Source: Rathayibacter sp. VKM Ac-2857
Lineage (GTDB): Bacteria > Actinomycetota > Actinomycetes > Actinomycetales > Microbacteriaceae
NCBI RefSeq assembly: GCF_013205025.1
Contig: NZ_JABMLE010000001.1
Location: 1,178,001 to 1,242,000, forward strand
Reading direction: 5' to 3'
DNA: 64,000 nucleotides
A model generated the notes under the pieces. That model did no database searches. It was not told the DNA's origin and saw only the letters and a program-made list of their open reading frames with translations. Shown here in pieces: positions 50,447 through 59,186 of this stretch. Each line of letters begins with the position of its first letter. Position 1 is the first letter of the stretch. Made by a program: the position numbers and the translations under genes.

Positions 50447-51448
50447 ATGCGCGAGCCCACCCGACCCACGCGACCGATCGCCCTCGTCGCGGCGACCCTG
50501 GCACTGCTCGCAGGAGGCCTCGCCGGCTGCTCGAGTGCTCCTGTCTCGCAGCCGATCGCCCAGGCGGCCGGAGTCGCCGCGGTCACCGCCTACGACGACG
50601 TCCCCGTCACCGCCGACCTCGTCTACGACGAGGCGACCGGCCAGGCGCTCGACGTCTGCTCGCCGGTCGACGCCGCGGCCGGAGCCGCCCTCCCCGCGGT
50701 GCTCGTCGTGCACGGCGGCAGCTGGACCCGCGGCGACAAGGCCGACCCGAACTGGCGCCCGCTCTGCCAGTGGCTCGCCTCCGAGGGCTTCGTCGCCGTC
50801 TCGGTGAACTACCGCCTCGCCCCGGCCGACGTCTTCCCCGCGCAGATCGAGGACGTCTCGGCCGCCCTCGACTGGATCCTCGAGCCGGCGCAGACCGAGC
50901 GCTTCGGCATCGATCCGTCCCGCGTCGCCGCGTTCGGCGGCTCGGCGGGCGGCAACCTCGTCTCCCTGCTCGGCACCGACGACGCGCTGACCGCCGACGA
51001 CGCCGGCACCTCGCGCCTCGCCGCGGTCGTCGACCTCAGCGGCCCCGCGGATCTCACGGCGGCGGGCCTCGCCGACGACGACCCGATCGTCGGCGTCGGC
51101 GCGGCGGTCCGCGGCTACCTCGACTGCGCCGACCTCGACGACTGCGCGGCCGCCGGTGAGGCCTCGCCGATCACGCACGTCGACGGCTCCGAGCCGCCCT
51201 TCCTCATCGCCCACTCGGCCGGCGAGCGCGTCGCGCTGAGCCAGTCGCAGGACTTCGCCGAGGCGCTGGACGCGGCGGGCGCGAGCGTCGACTTCGTCGT
51301 CGTGCCCGGCACCCGGCACTCGATCGCGATGCTCGACGACTCGCTCCGCGGCACCGTCATCGACTTCCTGCACGTGCAGCTCGACGCCCCTGCCGTGCAG
51401 ACGCTCTCGCTCGAGCCCGCCGAGCCGGCGGCGGCGCCCTCGTCGTGA
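50447..51448 (+). CDS. Alpha/beta-hydrolase (BD-FAE/esterase-like) lipoprotein
   Basis: 333 residues. Lipoprotein signal with lipobox LAGC (Cys near residue 28), then an esterase domain: oxyanion VVHGGSWTRGDKAD, nucleophile elbow FGGSAGGNL, acid and histidine expected near the C-terminus (VVPGTRHSIAM). Resembles the hormone-sensitive-lipase/BD-FAE group; an ester-hydrolysing enzyme tethered outside the cell. ATG 50447 is preferred to 50432 because the latter lies inside the likely -10 box. Confidence 0.88.
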   Translation: MREPTRPTRPIALVAATLALLAGGLAGCSSAPVSQPIAQAAGVAAVTAYDDVPVTADLVYDEATGQALDVCSPVDAAAGAALPAVLVVHGGSWTRGDKADPNWRPLCQWLASEGFVAVSVNYRLAPADVFPAQIEDVSAALDWILEPAQTERFGIDPSRVAAFGGSAGGNLVSLLGTDDALTADDAGTSRLAAVVDLSGPADLTAAGLADDDPIVGVGAAVRGYLDCADLDDCAAAGEASPITHVDGSEPPFLIAHSAGERVALSQSQDFAEALDAAGASVDFVVVPGTRHSIAMLDDSLRGTVIDFLHVQLDAPAVQTLSLEPAEPAAAPSS

Positions 51449-51849
51449 GCACCGGGGTCGTCGTCCGGCTCGAGCGGCCGGGTCCGGCCGAGCTCGCCGG
51501 GCTTCTCACCGTCGAGCTTCCGCCGCACGCCCGGCTCCTCGTCGCCCGCGACGGTGCGACGCAGCAGCCGATCGGCGTGCTGGCGCTGACCCCCGGACCC
51601 GACGACTTCGCCGAGCTGCTCGCGCTCGAGGTGGCCCCGAAGTCGCGGCGGAGCGGGGTCGCCCGCCGGCTCGTCGCCGCAGCGCTCTCCTACGCGAGCG
51701 TGCAGCGGATCCGCACGCTCCGCTTCCGGATCCCGGTCGAGGCGGAGGCGGCCCTCGTCGCCGCCCGGGCGCTCGGCTTCACCGAGATCGACGGCTTCGG
51801 CGCGCACGTGGGCGACGACTCGGGCGTCTGCTTCGCGCGCTCGGTCTGA
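51445..51849 (+). CDS. GNAT-type N-acetyltransferase
   Basis: 134 residues, short GNAT fold. The acetyl-CoA loop is LEVAPKSRRSGVARRLV; preceding strands carry ARDGATQQPIGVLAL. The acceptor is unknown. GTG overlaps the esterase stop by 4 nt, so it is translationally coupled to it. Confidence 0.82.
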   Translation: MSTGVVVRLERPGPAELAGLLTVELPPHARLLVARDGATQQPIGVLALTPGPDDFAELLALEVAPKSRRSGVARRLVAAALSYASVQRIRTLRFRIPVEAEAALVAARALGFTEIDGFGAHVGDDSGVCFARSV

Positions 51850-51861
51850 GCGACCGGCGGA

Positions 51862-52164
51862 TCAGAGCGCGCGGGCCAGCGCGGTCGTGGCGGCCGCGAC
51901 CAGGACCACGACCACCAGTGGGGCGCGCAGGAGGGCCGCCAGCGCGCCGGCCGCGACGCCCAGCGCTCGGGACGCCGGCGCCGGGTCCGCGCCGTCGGCC
52001 AGCGCCGAGGTCAGCGCGACCGCGACGAGCAGTACGACCGTGCCGCGATCGAGAAGGCGCTGAGTGGACGGGCCGAGGTCGATCCGGTCGCGCAGCACCG
52101 CCCCTCCCCCGCGGAGGGCGAAGCTGCCGACGGCGAGGACGACGATGCCGAGCGTCACCGTCAC
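51862..52164 (-). CDS. azlD: AzlD-family branched-chain amino-acid exporter subunit
   Basis: 100 residues, about four hydrophobic segments, LRGGGAVLRDRIDLGPSTQRLLD loop typical of AzlD. The small partner of AzlC; together they export branched-chain amino acids or analogues. GTG overlaps the AzlC stop by 4 nt. Confidence 0.85.
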   Translation of the reverse strand: MTVTLGIVVLAVGSFALRGGGAVLRDRIDLGPSTQRLLDRGTVVLLVAVALTSALADGADPAPASRALGVAAGALAALLRAPLVVVVLVAAATTALARAL

Positions 52165-52844
52165 GAGCGGCGTCCGGTCATCAGCAGACCGCCGAGCGCC
52201 AGGACCGGCGCGAGGCCGAGCGGCACCAGCGGGAGGGCGGTGAGCGCGAGCACTCCGCCCGCGATCGCGGCCGCGGCCGCCCGGCCGTCGCGGAGGGCCG
52301 GGAGCGCCAGCGCGAGCAGGACGGCGGGGAAGACCGCGTCGAGGCCGAGCACCGACGGATCGGGGACGACCGCACCGAGCAGTGCCCCCGCGAGCGCGCC
52401 GAGCGGCCAGGCGGCGAGCACCGCCGCTCCCGAGACCCAGAACAGGGCTCGCCGGCGCTCGACGGTCGCCCCGCCGAGCGCGAGCGCGACCGTCTCGTCG
52501 TTGGCCAGGTGCGCGCCGAGGAGCCGGAGCGGTCCGCGCGGGAGGAAGCCGCCGACGGCCATCCCGTAGGGCAGCGCGCGGGCGTTGACGAGGAGCGCGG
52601 CGAGCGCCGCCGCGAGCGGAGCGCCTCCCGCTGCCACCACGCCGACGAAGAGGATCTCGGCGGAGGCGCCGAACACCGCGACAGCGAGCAGCAGGATCTG
52701 CCAGAGCGGGAAGCCGGCCGCGGTGGCGCCGAGGCCGTAGGAGACGCCGACGACCGCGACGGAGGCGGCGACGAGGAGGACGGCCCGCCGGTCGCGAGGG
52801 CCGACTGTTCGGAGCAGCGAACGGGCGGAGCTTAGGATGAACAC
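52161..52844 (-). CDS. azlC: AzlC-family amino-acid exporter subunit
   Basis: About 227 residues with six or seven helices. PLWQILLLAVAVFGASAEILFVGVVAAGGAPL and LLVNARALPYGMAVGGF are conserved AzlC segments. The start is GTG 52844 or 52847; no other start codon lies before the first helix. Divergent from an XRE-cupin regulator that probably controls azlCD. Confidence 0.87.
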   Translation of the reverse strand: MFILSSARSLLRTVGPRDRRAVLLVAASVAVVGVSYGLGATAAGFPLWQILLLAVAVFGASAEILFVGVVAAGGAPLAAALAALLVNARALPYGMAVGGFLPRGPLRLLGAHLANDETVALALGGATVERRRALFWVSGAAVLAAWPLGALAGALLGAVVPDPSVLGLDAVFPAVLLALALPALRDGRAAAAAIAGGVLALTALPLVPLGLAPVLALGGLLMTGRRS

Positions 52845-52868
52845 CACGTCAGAGTGGCGGGCTCGGCT

Positions 52869-52890
52869 GTCGTTCGTCAAGTCGAACGAC
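52869..52890. promoter_or_regulatory. Palindromic operator between azlC and XRE-cupin genes
   Basis: GTCGTTCG and CGAACGAC form a perfect 8-bp inverted repeat with a 6-nt spacer, midway in the 64-nt divergent region. It is a good candidate binding site for the adjacent regulator. Confidence 0.5.
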
Positions 52891-52908
52891 CGATCTGGAG
52901 AGCGAACG

Positions 52909-53460
52909 ATGTCGGACTCACCCCGCGACCTGGTCGCCTCCGCCCTGCGCCGCGAGCGCGGCCGGCTCGGCCTCAGCATCTCCGAGATCGCCCGCCGCGC
53001 CGGCATCGCCAAGTCGACGCTCTCGCAGCTCGAGGCCGGCGAGGGCAACCCGAGCCTCGAGACGCTCTGGGCGCTCGGCGGCGCGCTCGGCGTGCCGTTC
53101 TCGCACCTCGTCGAGCCGCCGCGGCGCTCCGTGCAGCTGATCCGCGCCGGGGAGGGGCCGCGCATCGCCTCGGCGACCGCGGACTACGCCGCCACCCTGC
53201 TCAGCGCCTGCCCGCCGGGAGCCCGCCGCGACGTGTACCGCATCACCGCCGAGCCCGGAGCGGCTCGGAACTCGGAGCCGCACGCCCGCGGCACCGTGGA
53301 GCACCTGATCCTGTCCACCGGACGCGCCCTGGTCGGTCCGGCCGACGACCCGGTCGAGCTCGCGCCCGGCGACTGTCTGTCCTACCCGGGCGACGAGCCG
53401 CACGTCTTCGACGCCCTCGAGCCCGGCACGAGCGCGGTGCTGGTGTCGGAGCACGTCTGA
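52909..53460 (+). CDS. XRE-cupin transcriptional regulator
   Basis: 183 residues. HTH at about 6-62 (LRRERGRLGLSISEIARRAGIAKSTLSQLEAGEGNPSLETLWALG) followed by a cupin barrel (about 110-183, HARGTVEHLILSTGRAL...LAPGDCLSYPGDEPHVF). The cupin may sense an amino acid or analogue. ATG 52909 was chosen for GGAGAG 7 nt upstream; ATG 52837 is in frame but would run across the palindrome and into azlC. Confidence 0.9.
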   Translation: MSDSPRDLVASALRRERGRLGLSISEIARRAGIAKSTLSQLEAGEGNPSLETLWALGGALGVPFSHLVEPPRRSVQLIRAGEGPRIASATADYAATLLSACPPGARRDVYRITAEPGAARNSEPHARGTVEHLILSTGRALVGPADDPVELAPGDCLSYPGDEPHVFDALEPGTSAVLVSEHV

Positions 53461-53471
53461 GAAGGCGCCGC

Positions 53472-53945
53472 TCAGTCGAAGGCGCAGGCCGTCTCGTCGG
53501 ACAGCGCGCGGCTGATCCGCTCGCGGTGCTCGGCGCTCATCGGCGGCAGCGCGTCGGGGGCGAACCAGCCGACCTCGCTCGACTCGTCGTCGGCGACGTG
53601 CGCCTCGCCCGAGAGGTAGCGGGCGCGGAGGACGTGGTCGAGGTACTGCGCGCGGTCGCCGTTGGGGTACTTCATCGGCGGCAGGGTGTGCAGCCAGACG
53701 ACGCGCTCGACCTCGATCTCGACGCCCGCCTCCTCCAGCGCCTCGCGCCGGGCGGTGCCGGCGACCGTCTCGCCGGGGTCGATGATGCCGGTGACCGCGG
53801 TCCAGGCGCCGGTGTCCGCGCGGCGGACCAGGAGGACCTGGCGGACCGGCTCCTCGCGGACGATCACCGCGGTGACGCCGGTCAGCCAGAGCAGCTCGGT
53901 GCCCACCTGCTCGCGGAGCCGGAGGACGAAGTCGGGGGTCGCCAC
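53472..53945 (-). CDS. NUDIX hydrolase
   Basis: 157 residues with an intact Nudix box, GIIDPGETVAGTARREALEEAGVEIEV (about 74-100). The long insert PPMKYPNGDRAQYLDHVLRARY resembles NUDIX proteins acting on nucleotide sugars or oxidised nucleotides; substrate not assigned. GTG start, 9 nt after the Dabb gene stop. Confidence 0.92.
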   Translation of the reverse strand: MATPDFVLRLREQVGTELLWLTGVTAVIVREEPVRQVLLVRRADTGAWTAVTGIIDPGETVAGTARREALEEAGVEIEVERVVWLHTLPPMKYPNGDRAQYLDHVLRARYLSGEAHVADDESSEVGWFAPDALPPMSAEHRERISRALSDETACAFD

Positions 53946-53954
53946 GACGTCGGG

Positions 53955-54449
53955 CTACTGCTCCGGGCGGAAGTCGAAGGCGACCACCCCGGCCGTGTCG
54001 AGCAGCGGGCCGACGAGGCCCTTGAAGGCGTCGTGCGCCGGATCGAACAGTCCGGGCCCGTCGACCGCGGGGCGGCCGATGTAGTAGTTCAGGTCGCCCT
54101 CGGACGCGAAGGTCAGCAGGAAGGCGCGGTCGAAGCCCTCGCCCGCGCCCTCGGTGCTGAGCTGCGGTCCGTTCTCGATCGAGACGATGTACGGGCGGCC
54201 GTCGCGGAGGCACTCCTCGCCGAGCGCGAGGAACGCCGCGATCACGCCGTCCACCTCGGCGACGAGCGCCGTCGGGCGGAAGCGGAACAGCACGATGTGT
54301 CGAATGATCCCGGGGCGGTGGTCGGCGGCGACGAAGCGCTCGGGGCCGACCTCGGCGATCGCCGCAGCGGCGCGCTCGGGGCCGCTGCGCCAGCGGGAGC
54401 CGATCGTCTCGGGTGCTGACGACTGGGTCGCTTCTGCTGTGTCGCTCAT
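53955..54449 (-). CDS. Dabb-domain (stress-responsive) protein
   Basis: 164 residues. The dimeric alpha/beta-barrel core starts at IIRHIVLFRF (near residue 48) and includes EGFDRAFLLTFASEGDLNYYIGRPA. The N-terminal 45 residues are variable and Ala-rich. Function unknown; the fold often binds small ligands. Its ATG overlaps the RND pump stop by 4 nt, so it is co-expressed with the pump. Confidence 0.85.
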   Translation of the reverse strand: MSDTAEATQSSAPETIGSRWRSGPERAAAAIAEVGPERFVAADHRPGIIRHIVLFRFRPTALVAEVDGVIAAFLALGEECLRDGRPYIVSIENGPQLSTEGAGEGFDRAFLLTFASEGDLNYYIGRPAVDGPGLFDPAHDAFKGLVGPLLDTAGVVAFDFRPEQ

Positions 54450-57400
54450 GCCGACGCCTCTCCGGCGCGGGCGGCACGCCGCCGCTCACGATACCCCTCG
54501 ACCAGGTTGTAGACGACCGGCAGCACCACCAGCGTGAGCACCGTCGAGGACACCAGACCGCCGATCACGACGATCGCGAGCGGCTGCGAGATGAAGCCGC
54601 CGTGGCCGGTGATCCCGAGCGCCATCGGCAGCAGCGCGAAGATCGTCGCGAGCGCCGTCATCAGGATCGGCCGGAGCCGCCGCTCGGTGCCGTGCAGCAG
54701 CGCCTCGCGCACGGGCATCCCCCGCTCGCGGTACTGGTTCACCAGGTCGATCAGCACGATCGCGTTGGTGACCACGATGCCGATCAGCATCAGCACGCCG
54801 ATCAGCGAGGGCACGCCCAGCGGCACGCCGGTCAGCACCTGCAGCAGGATCGCGCCGGTCGCCGCGAACGGCACCGACACCAGCAGCAGCAGCGGCTGCA
54901 GGAGCGAGCGGAACGTCGCGACCATCACGACGTAGACGATCAGGATCGCCACCAGCAGCGCGATCCCGAGCTGCGAGAACGCGTCGCTCTGGTCGGCCGT
55001 GACGCCGCCGAGCGAGGCGGAGACGCCGGCCGGCAGCTCCGTGTCGTCGATCGCGCTCTGCACCGCGAGGTTCGCCGAGGCGAGGTCGTCGCCCTCCGGC
55101 GTCACCGTGATCGTGGCGGTGCGCTGCCCGCGCTCGGTGGTGATGCTCGCGGGCCCGTCGGTCCGCTCGACGACGGCGAGCGAGGACAGCGGGACCGCGC
55201 CGGTGCGCGTCGGGATCTCGAGGGCCGACAGCTCGTCGAGCGTGGCCGGCGGCTGCGCGTCGGCGAGGTAGACGGAGAGGGTGCGGTCGTCGATCACGAC
55301 GCTGCCCGTCTGCGTCGGCTGCAGCGCCTGGCTGACGAGCGTGCCGACCGCGACCTCGGTGAGTCCGGCGTCGGCGGCGGCGGCGCGGTCGACCCGCACC
55401 GCGATGTAGGGCAGCGAGGAGGAGAGGTTGCTCTCGGCCTGGCTGATCCCGTCGGTGCCGCGCAGCGCCGTGAGCAGCGCGTCGTTCGCGCTCTGCAGAT
55501 CGCTCTGCGAGGCGGTCGAGAGGTCGACCTCGATGTTCGAGGAGGCGCCGAAGCCGGAGGACGCGGCGACGCTGATGTCGTCCGCCTCGGCGATCGAGCC
55601 GAGGGCCGTGCGGACGTCGGCCTGCACGGTCTCCTGGTCGGCCGACTCGTCGGTGGTGACGGAGTAGCGGATCGAGGTGCCGCCGCCCCCGCCGCCGAAC
55701 GCGCTCTGCAGCCCGCCGCTCGCTGAGCCGATCGAGAGCTGCACGGTCTCGACACCGCCGACCTCGAGGATCGCCGCGCTGGCCTGCTGCGCGGTCGCGT
55801 CCTGCGCGTCCAGGCTCTGGCCGTCGGGAACGGTCTGGGTGACGGTGAAGGTGTTCTGGCCGCTCGCCCCGAGGAAGTTCGTCTTCATCAGCGGGTAGAG
55901 CGCACCGGTGCCGACGAGCACGAGCAGCGCGAGCAGGACGGTCGCGACCGAGTGCTTGAGGGTCCAGGCGATCACGGGGCCGTAGACCCGCTGCAGGCCG
56001 GCGGCGCGGCGGGGCGTCGCGCGGGCGCTGTGGCGGGCGTGCTCGGGCTCGGGGGTCACAGTCTCACCGGCCGCGCCGCGCTCCTCGGCGAGGGCCGCCT
56101 GCGCCGCCTCGCGCACGCCGGCGCGCTTCGAGGGCCGGAGGAACCAGTAGGCCAGCACCGGCACGATCGTCAGCGCGACGAGCAGCGACGCGAGCAGCGC
56201 GATCGACACCGTCAGCGCGAACGGCCGGAACAGCTCGCCGGTCGTGCCGCCGACGAACGAGATCGGCAGGAACACCGCGACCGTGGTGATCGTCGAGGCG
56301 GTGATCGCGCCTGCGACCTCGCGCACCGCGACCGCGATCGTCGCCGCGCGCTCCTCCCCCGCGTCGAGGTGCCGCTTGATGTTCTCGATCACGACGATGG
56401 AGTCGTCCACCACGCGGCCGATCGCGATCGTCAGGGCGCCGAGGGTGAGGATGTTCAGCGTGTAGCCCGCGGTCTGCAGCCCGATGAAGGTGATCAGCAC
56501 CGAGGTCGGGATCGAGATCGCCGTGACCAGCGTCGAGCGCACGGAGAGCAGGAACAGCAGGATCACGAGCACCGCGAAGACGAGGCCGAGCGCCCCCTCC
56601 TGCGCGAGCGACTCGATCGAGTCCTGGATGTAGGGGGCCTGGTCGAAGACCGAGGTGAAGGTCGCGTTCTCGCCGAGCGACGCCTCCAGGTCCGGGAGCA
56701 GCGCGGTGACGCCGGTCGAGACGTCGACGGTGTTCGCCGCGGGGAGCTTGGTGATCGAGAGGGTCAGCGCCGGCTGGCCGTTGACCCGCGAGATCGAGGT
56801 GATCGGAGCGTCGGTGACGGCGACGGTGGCGACGGAGCCGAGGGTGGGGGCGGTCGTGGGCGCGGTGGGAGCGAGGGCGGCCGCGGAGGCGCTCGCGGAC
56901 GGGATCAGCGGCAGCGCCGCGATCGCGTCGGTCGAGTCCAGCTTGACGCCGGACTGCACCGAGAAGGTGCTGCCGTCCTGGGTGATCTCGCCGCCGGCGA
57001 CCAGCACGCCGTTCTGCTGCAGTGCGGTGCGGATGTCCGCGATCGACAGGCCGGCGGCGGTGAGCGCCGCGTCGTCCGGGGTGATCGTGACGCGCTGGGC
57101 GCTCTCGCCGACCAGGGCGACCTCGCGGACGCCGTCGACCTTCTCCAGGTCCGGGATGACGCTCGTCCGGAGCCGGTCGGCGAGCGCCTTCGCGTCGCCG
57201 TCGCTGGAGACGGCGAGCTGCAGCACCGGCAGGTCGTCGAACGATCCGGTCACCACCTGCGGGTCGACGCCGTCCGGGAGCGTGCTCTTGATCCGGTTGA
57301 TCGCCTGCAGGATCTTCTGCTCGGCGGTCGCCAGGTCGGTGCCGTAGACGAAGGAGGCGGAGATCAGCGACGAGTTCGTCGACGAGGTCGCACTGGTCGT

Positions 57401-57637
57401 CTCGAGCCCCGGCACCCCTTGGATGGCGGTCTCGATCGGCGTCGAGACGTCGTCGTTCACCACCTCCGGAGCGGCGCCCGGGTAGCTCGAGATCACCGCC
57501 AGCTGCGGGAAGGAGATCGACGGCGCGAGCTCCTGCTTCAGACCGGTGAGGGCGACGCCGCCGAAGACGGCGATGACGACGGTGACGAGCGCGATGAGCG
57601 CCCGGTTCTTCATGCTGAGGACCGCGAGGAGATGCAC
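54446..57637 (-). CDS. RND-family efflux permease (AcrB/HAE-like)
   Basis: 1063 residues, twelve helices in two halves. ALTGLKQELAPSISFPQLAVISSYPGAAPEVV is the typical RND porter start; the proton-relay helix shows GRVVDDSIVVIENIKRHL (DD near 408). Actinobacterial members export drugs, lipids or peptides and lack an outer-membrane channel; no fusion-protein gene is adjacent. First gene of an operon with the Dabb and NUDIX genes. Confidence 0.93.
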   Translation of the reverse strand: MHLLAVLSMKNRALIALVTVVIAVFGGVALTGLKQELAPSISFPQLAVISSYPGAAPEVVNDDVSTPIETAIQGVPGLETTSATSSTNSSLISASFVYGTDLATAEQKILQAINRIKSTLPDGVDPQVVTGSFDDLPVLQLAVSSDGDAKALADRLRTSVIPDLEKVDGVREVALVGESAQRVTITPDDAALTAAGLSIADIRTALQQNGVLVAGGEITQDGSTFSVQSGVKLDSTDAIAALPLIPSASASAAALAPTAPTTAPTLGSVATVAVTDAPITSISRVNGQPALTLSITKLPAANTVDVSTGVTALLPDLEASLGENATFTSVFDQAPYIQDSIESLAQEGALGLVFAVLVILLFLLSVRSTLVTAISIPTSVLITFIGLQTAGYTLNILTLGALTIAIGRVVDDSIVVIENIKRHLDAGEERAATIAVAVREVAGAITASTITTVAVFLPISFVGGTTGELFRPFALTVSIALLASLLVALTIVPVLAYWFLRPSKRAGVREAAQAALAEERGAAGETVTPEPEHARHSARATPRRAAGLQRVYGPVIAWTLKHSVATVLLALLVLVGTGALYPLMKTNFLGASGQNTFTVTQTVPDGQSLDAQDATAQQASAAILEVGGVETVQLSIGSASGGLQSAFGGGGGGTSIRYSVTTDESADQETVQADVRTALGSIAEADDISVAASSGFGASSNIEVDLSTASQSDLQSANDALLTALRGTDGISQAESNLSSSLPYIAVRVDRAAAADAGLTEVAVGTLVSQALQPTQTGSVVIDDRTLSVYLADAQPPATLDELSALEIPTRTGAVPLSSLAVVERTDGPASITTERGQRTATITVTPEGDDLASANLAVQSAIDDTELPAGVSASLGGVTADQSDAFSQLGIALLVAILIVYVVMVATFRSLLQPLLLLVSVPFAATGAILLQVLTGVPLGVPSLIGVLMLIGIVVTNAIVLIDLVNQYRERGMPVREALLHGTERRLRPILMTALATIFALLPMALGITGHGGFISQPLAIVVIGGLVSSTVLTLVVLPVVYNLVEGYRERRRAARAGEASA

Positions 57638-57696
57638 GCCGTGAGTCTTCCATCAGCTGGCTGAGTATTCGTCCCCCTCCGGGCGGACCTGGAGGA

Positions 57697-59133
57697 TCAG
57701 ACGACGTCGGCGAGGTAGCCGGTGTCGGCCGCCGGGTGGCGCGCGACCTGGCTCCAGGCGACGGCGAGCGCCTCCACGGCCCGGTCGGTGATCTCCGGTG
57801 AGTAGCCGATCGGGATGCGCAGGAAGCGCTCGAAGGCGCCGTCGATCCCGAAGCGCGGGCCGGCGGTGATCAGCAGGCCCGAGGTGCGGGCGGCGAGCGC
57901 CAGCTGCGAGCTCGCGGGGCGGCCGAGGCCGACCCAGGTGGAGAGGCCGCCGGAGACCCGCGGCACGCTCCACTCCGGGATCGCGCGGGCGAGCGCCGCC
58001 TCGAGGTGGTCGCGGCCGGCGCGCAGCTGCTCGCGGCGCAGCTTCAGCACGCCGTCCATCCGGCCGAGCATGTCGGCGACCAGGAGCTGCTCGACGATCG
58101 GGCTGCCGAGGTCGCCGGCCGAGCGCGCGGCGACGAGCTTGCGGATGACGCTCCGCTCGGCGCGGATCCAGCCGATGCGGATGCCGCCCCAGAGCGTCTT
58201 GCCGACCGAGCCGATCGAGATCACCGTGCCCTCGGGGCCGTAGGAGGCGAACGGGAGGGGCGACATCCGCCGGTCGATGTCGAGCTCGGCGGTGGTCTCG
58301 TCGGCGATGATCAGCGTGCCCTGGCGCGCCGCGGCGGCGATGGCCCGCTCGCGCAGATCGACCGCCATCGAGCGGCCGGTCGGGTTGTGGAAGTCGGGCA
58401 TCAGGTAGGCGAGGGTCGGGCTCGTGCCGCGGATCGCCGCGATCAGGCCCTCGCCGTCCCAGCCGTCGGCGCCGTCCACGTTGACCGGCACCAGCCGGGC
58501 GCCGGCGAGCCGGAGCGCCTCGTAGGCGTGCGGGTAGGTCGGCGCCTCGATCAGGGCGCGGTCGCCGCGGGCCAGCAGGGTGCGGGCGACGAGCGCGATC
58601 GCGTGCTGCGCCCCGATCGTCACCATGATCTGGCCGGGCTCCGTGCGGAGGCCGCGGCGGGTGTAGCGCTCGGCGATCGCACGGCGCAGCAGCGGCAGGC
58701 CGACGGTGTCGTAGGAGCCGTCCTCGAAGTACTCCGGCGCGAGGCGCGCGGCGCGGGCGTAGGCCTCGGCGAGCTCGGGCACGGCGGGCAGCGCCGCCTT
58801 GGTGAAGTCGACGAAGTCCGGGGCGAGGGTCGGCACGGCGTGCACCGCGGCGCCCGGGAGGCGGGTCGCGCTGCCGGAGCCGCGGACGCTGACCAGGTAG
58901 CCGCTGTCGCGCAGCTCGCGGTAGGCGGCGGCGACGGTGGTGCGGCTCACGCCGAGCCTCGCCGACAGCTCGCGCTCGGCGGGGAGCCGGCTGTCCGTCG
59001 GGATGCGGCCGTCGATGCTGAGCAGGCGGATGCGGTCGGCGAGGGCGAGGTACGCGGGGCGGGTGCCGCGCTGCTCGCGCCAGTCGCCGAGGAGGTTCTG
59101 CAGGGCGCGTACGCCGAAGTGGACATCAGCCAT
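57697..59133 (-). CDS. MocR-family (GntR-aminotransferase) regulator, YczR-like
   Basis: 478 residues. GntR winged HTH at about 25-92 (LPAERELSARLGVSRTTVAAAYRELRDSGYL) fused to an aminotransferase-like domain with HNPTGRSM, the DETTAELD strand and the PLP lysine in GSVGKTLWGGIRIGW near 311. MocR proteins use PLP as a co-effector. It is divergent from a YczE-like membrane gene, the known YczR-YczE arrangement. TATCTT lies 6 nt before its ATG within an inverted repeat, suggesting autoregulation. Confidence 0.92.
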   Translation of the reverse strand: MADVHFGVRALQNLLGDWREQRGTRPAYLALADRIRLLSIDGRIPTDSRLPAERELSARLGVSRTTVAAAYRELRDSGYLVSVRGSGSATRLPGAAVHAVPTLAPDFVDFTKAALPAVPELAEAYARAARLAPEYFEDGSYDTVGLPLLRRAIAERYTRRGLRTEPGQIMVTIGAQHAIALVARTLLARGDRALIEAPTYPHAYEALRLAGARLVPVNVDGADGWDGEGLIAAIRGTSPTLAYLMPDFHNPTGRSMAVDLRERAIAAAARQGTLIIADETTAELDIDRRMSPLPFASYGPEGTVISIGSVGKTLWGGIRIGWIRAERSVIRKLVAARSAGDLGSPIVEQLLVADMLGRMDGVLKLRREQLRAGRDHLEAALARAIPEWSVPRVSGGLSTWVGLGRPASSQLALAARTSGLLITAGPRFGIDGAFERFLRIPIGYSPEITDRAVEALAVAWSQVARHPAADTGYLADVV

Positions 59134-59135
59134 GC

Positions 59136-59157
59136 GTCCAAGATAGCCGGATTGGAC
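59136..59157. promoter_or_regulatory. MocR operator overlapping its -10
   Basis: GTCCAA (59136-59141) and TTGGAC (59152-59157) are a perfect inverted repeat with a 10-nt spacer. On the minus strand TATCTT (59140-59145) overlaps the first half-site and is 6 nt before the MocR ATG, so binding would block the MocR promoter and could act on the divergent yczE gene. Confidence 0.5.
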
Positions 59158-59186
59158 CGCGCGGAAAAGGCCACTCCTGCGATGGG

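Noticed and set aside
54446-57637. + strand open frames opposite the RND pump
   Set aside because: Only the minus strand gives membrane helices and RND motifs; the opposing frames are Arg/Asp-rich shadows.
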